From NCBI GenBank assembly GCA_002401545.1, contig NVTJ01000027.1, positions 1 to 27,131 of the forward strand: 27,131 nucleotides of DNA, given 5' to 3'. Origin of the DNA: Alphaproteobacteria bacterium. GTDB lineage: Bacteria; Pseudomonadota; Alphaproteobacteria; Sphingomonadales; Emcibacteraceae. Shown piece by piece: positions 25,417-27,131 of the stretch. Below the pieces are notes generated by a model. The model was not told where the DNA came from and made no database searches. It was given only the letters and a program-made list of their open reading frames with translations. Both the position numbers and the translations under genes were made by a program. How positions within the stretch are numbered: the first letter of the stretch is position 1; each line of letters begins with the position of its first letter.

Positions 25417-26946
25417 TCAACTCATATGAATACGATTGATCAGAGTTTTATGTTCCGGCAGGATGGTTTCTGCCTTCAGGAGGGCCTGATGAACATTATT
25501 GAATGTTTTGATGGCCATATCCACATTACAGTCCCCCAACGCAATATTGGTTTTTGGTTTTCGGCCCATACCAAAAAAAACATATTGATAGCTTAAGTGA
25601 TCAAATATCGAGTGAATATATTTAAGGTCATAGATATTGGGGTACCCCTCTTCCCAGGACCTGACTTTCTCTATCAAATCCTTTGTCGCCGTATGATCAG
25701 ATGTATTATCCAGCCAAAACTGACTGTCCTTCCGGGAGCTGAGGAAATAATGTAATTTGATAAAATCAATCACAAGCTCATATTGATTTTTCATGATTTC
25801 ATTATAACGGTCCTGAGGCTGACCACCCTTGAAATATCGCGGCAACATCTGAACCAGCATCGGCAAGGCAATTTCTATCATATGGATGCCCGTCGATTCA
25901 AGCGGTTCCAGAAAACCGCTTGAAAGACCAACAGCAATGCAATTCTTAACCCACTGCTTTTTGCGATAGCCAATATTCATATCAAGGGACCGGATCGACA
26001 TATTATCCACCTTCGGGCCAATATATTTCCGGTAAAGAGCCTCAGCTTCATCGGCGGATTGATGGGCGCTGGAATAGACATAGCCCGTACCCCGCCGGTT
26101 TTTCAGACCAATATCCCAAACCCAGCCCGCCGTCTGGGCCGTTGCCGTGGTATAAGGATTGATCTTATAATCATCTTCATCACAAGGAATTTGAAAAGCC
26201 AGTGCCTTGTCACAAAGCAGAATATGCCCCATATTCGTATAGTCTGTTTTGTAATGTTTCTCAATTAAAAGGCCGAGAAAACCAGTACAGTCAATAAAAA
26301 TATCACCAGAGACCATTGTGCCATCTTCCAGCTCCAGCGCCGCAATATCGCCGTCCGGTTTGCTGGTAACGGACTTTACCGTCGCAATAATATGTTCAAC
26401 CCCCTTGGCGATGGCATTCTTGCCAAGCATAACCGCAAGCTTCCCCGCGTCCAGGTGATAGGCATAAGGAAGCGGGCCTGAAAAGGCGTGGTCTTCAAAT
26501 CTTTTGGGGGCCAGATTTCTGACCGCAACCTGATGCTGAATACCAACCGCATCCCCGAAAATTCGCTGCAAAGGATCCTCACCCTTAAGCCAGTGCCCGG
26601 CCATGGGTTCGGTTCCAATAATCAAAGGCTTCTCAAACGGATGAAAATAATATTCCCCCGGATGGGTTTCCGGCGGATTATTCCACTGAACAAATTTTAT
26701 GCCGTTTTTAAAAGTGGCGTCACATTCCCTGATAAAATCATATTCGCCAATACCAATACCGGCCAAGGTATCACGAATTGTGGGGACGGTGGCCTCCCCC
26801 ACGCCAATCGGGGGAATATCACTGGATTCAATCACTGTAATTTTGAGTTCTGCATGGTCCGCGCCGGCTAGCTGCCTGGACAAATAGGCCGCCGTCAACC
26901 AACCCGCCGTGCCACCACCAACGATTACGATTTTCTTTTTGTACAT
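25417..26946 (-). CDS. Flavin-dependent tryptophan-halogenase-family protein
   Basis: A 509-residue FAD-binding protein of the tryptophan halogenase family. The FAD motif is GGGTAGW (10-16), followed by GVGEATVPT (48-56). The lysine equivalent to the catalytic Lys79 of PrnA is K80 in DATFKNGIKF, and the FLEPLESTGI motif (345-354) holds the conserved glutamates. The family's WxWxIP motif reads WVWDIG here (275-280), with glycine for proline. Many family members lie beside TonB-dependent receptors in Proteobacteria, with unknown or indole-like substrates, so the name should not be taken as proof of tryptophan chlorination. Reduced FAD would have to come from a separate reductase not seen here. 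The ATG at 26946 has AGGA 7 bases upstream. It is followed at 4 bases by the lipoprotein gene and preceded by the end of a receptor gene. Confidence 0.88.
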   Translation of the reverse strand: MYKKKIVIVGGGTAGWLTAAYLSRQLAGADHAELKITVIESSDIPPIGVGEATVPTIRDTLAGIGIGEYDFIRECDATFKNGIKFVQWNNPPETHPGEYYFHPFEKPLIIGTEPMAGHWLKGEDPLQRIFGDAVGIQHQVAVRNLAPKRFEDHAFSGPLPYAYHLDAGKLAVMLGKNAIAKGVEHIIATVKSVTSKPDGDIAALELEDGTMVSGDIFIDCTGFLGLLIEKHYKTDYTNMGHILLCDKALAFQIPCDEDDYKINPYTTATAQTAGWVWDIGLKNRRGTGYVYSSAHQSADEAEALYRKYIGPKVDNMSIRSLDMNIGYRKKQWVKNCIAVGLSSGFLEPLESTGIHMIEIALPMLVQMLPRYFKGGQPQDRYNEIMKNQYELVIDFIKLHYFLSSRKDSQFWLDNTSDHTATKDLIEKVRSWEEGYPNIYDLKYIHSIFDHLSYQYVFFGMGRKPKTNIALGDCNVDMAIKTFNNVHQALLKAETILPEHKTLINRIHMS

Positions 26947-27045
26947 ATTTCTATCCTGTCCAATTTAATTATTTTGCCTTAACATCCATCATATCAATAA
27001 ATAGGCTTGGAAGTATATGTAACTGTCTATCCTATATTTCCGGCA

Positions 27046-27077
27046 AGCCTGCGCCGTTTTTTTTTGCGGCGCAGGCT
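27046..27077 (-). other. Strong 11-bp stem-loop between TBDR 4 and the halogenase-like gene
   Basis: AGCCTGCGCCG (27046-27056) and CGGCGCAGGCT (27067-27077) are perfect reverse complements. The loop is nine T and one G on the plus strand, that is, an A-run on the minus strand. It starts 16 bases beyond the TBDR 4 stop codon. No U-tract follows on the minus strand (TTGCCGGAAATA), so it may be an RNA-stabilising or attenuating hairpin rather than a full terminator. The halogenase-like gene starts about 100 bases further on. Confidence 0.7.
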
Positions 27078-27093
27078 GTCTGTTGTTTTCACA

Positions 27094-27131
27094 TCAGAAG
27101 TTATATGTGAGGGCGGCCTTGAAGTTACGTC
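27094..27131 (-). CDS. 3' end of a TonB-dependent receptor gene (TBDR 4, partial)
   Basis: Only the last 11 codons and the TGA stop (27096-27094) are in the window. Read on the minus strand they give RNFKAALTYNF, a typical final beta-strand of a TonB-dependent receptor with the C-terminal phenylalanine used for barrel insertion. The alternating polar/hydrophobic pattern and the hairpin just past the stop match the other receptors here. It would be the outer-membrane part of the halogenase/glycosidase/symporter cluster. Identification rests on a very short piece. Confidence 0.6.
   Translation of the reverse strand, partial: RNFKAALTYNF

Overview
The window looks like an accessory, nutrient-scavenging stretch of a Gram-negative chromosome. 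It holds three complete TonB-dependent outer-membrane receptors (TBDRs) and the last codons of a fourth, two FecI/FecR-type sigma/anti-sigma pairs, exported enzymes and a lipoprotein. Base composition is roughly 40-50% GC, apart from one clearly GC-richer gene. Receptor density, receptor style (EEIIVTARKR TonB boxes) and the tryptophan-halogenase-like gene suggest a marine or freshwater alphaproteobacterium, or less likely a gammaproteobacterium. I cannot place it further. No tRNA, rRNA, CRISPR array, transposase or prophage gene was seen.

Layout from left to right. (A) 1-6225: a large STN-containing TBDR on the minus strand (139-3597) is divergent from a plus-strand operon of an ECF sigma factor, a FecR anti-sigma factor and an exported TPR-like protein. 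(B) 6371-12316, minus strand: a second surface-signalling unit runs sigma factor, FecR, STN-TBDR, then a signal-peptide-bearing amidohydrolase of the guanine/SAH-deaminase type. (C) 12317-12812: a 496-base stretch without a convincing gene. (D) 12813-21549, minus strand: a hydantoinase/oxoprolinase-type protein, a DUF917 protein and a MalT-type ATP-binding LuxR regulator form a tight operon. They are followed by an Asp/Glu (hydantoin) racemase-family protein and a TBDR without an STN domain. (E) 21756-27131, minus strand: a vSGLT-like sodium/sugar symporter, a six-hairpin glycosidase-like lipoprotein, a flavin-dependent tryptophan-halogenase-family protein and the 3' end of another TBDR.

Each block reads as an outer-membrane import system with its own control. 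Blocks A and B should sense their ligand at the surface: the receptor STN domain signals to FecR, which releases the ECF sigma factor. Block D would be controlled by a MalT-type regulator sensing an internal ligand, and its enzymes point to cyclic amides of the hydantoin or thiohydantoin kind. Block E resembles a sugar- or glycoside-use locus carrying a halogenase-like flavoprotein of unknown substrate.

Most notable: (1) the second TBDR appears to be an in-frame fusion of an STN module, with its own signal peptide, to a complete TBDR that keeps its own ribosome binding site, start codon and signal peptide. It may therefore give two products. (2) Block D is a candidate undescribed import-and-catabolism system, with a perfect 14-bp palindrome filling the spacer of a plausible racemase promoter. 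(3) A stem-loop lies just past the stop codon of all four receptor genes.
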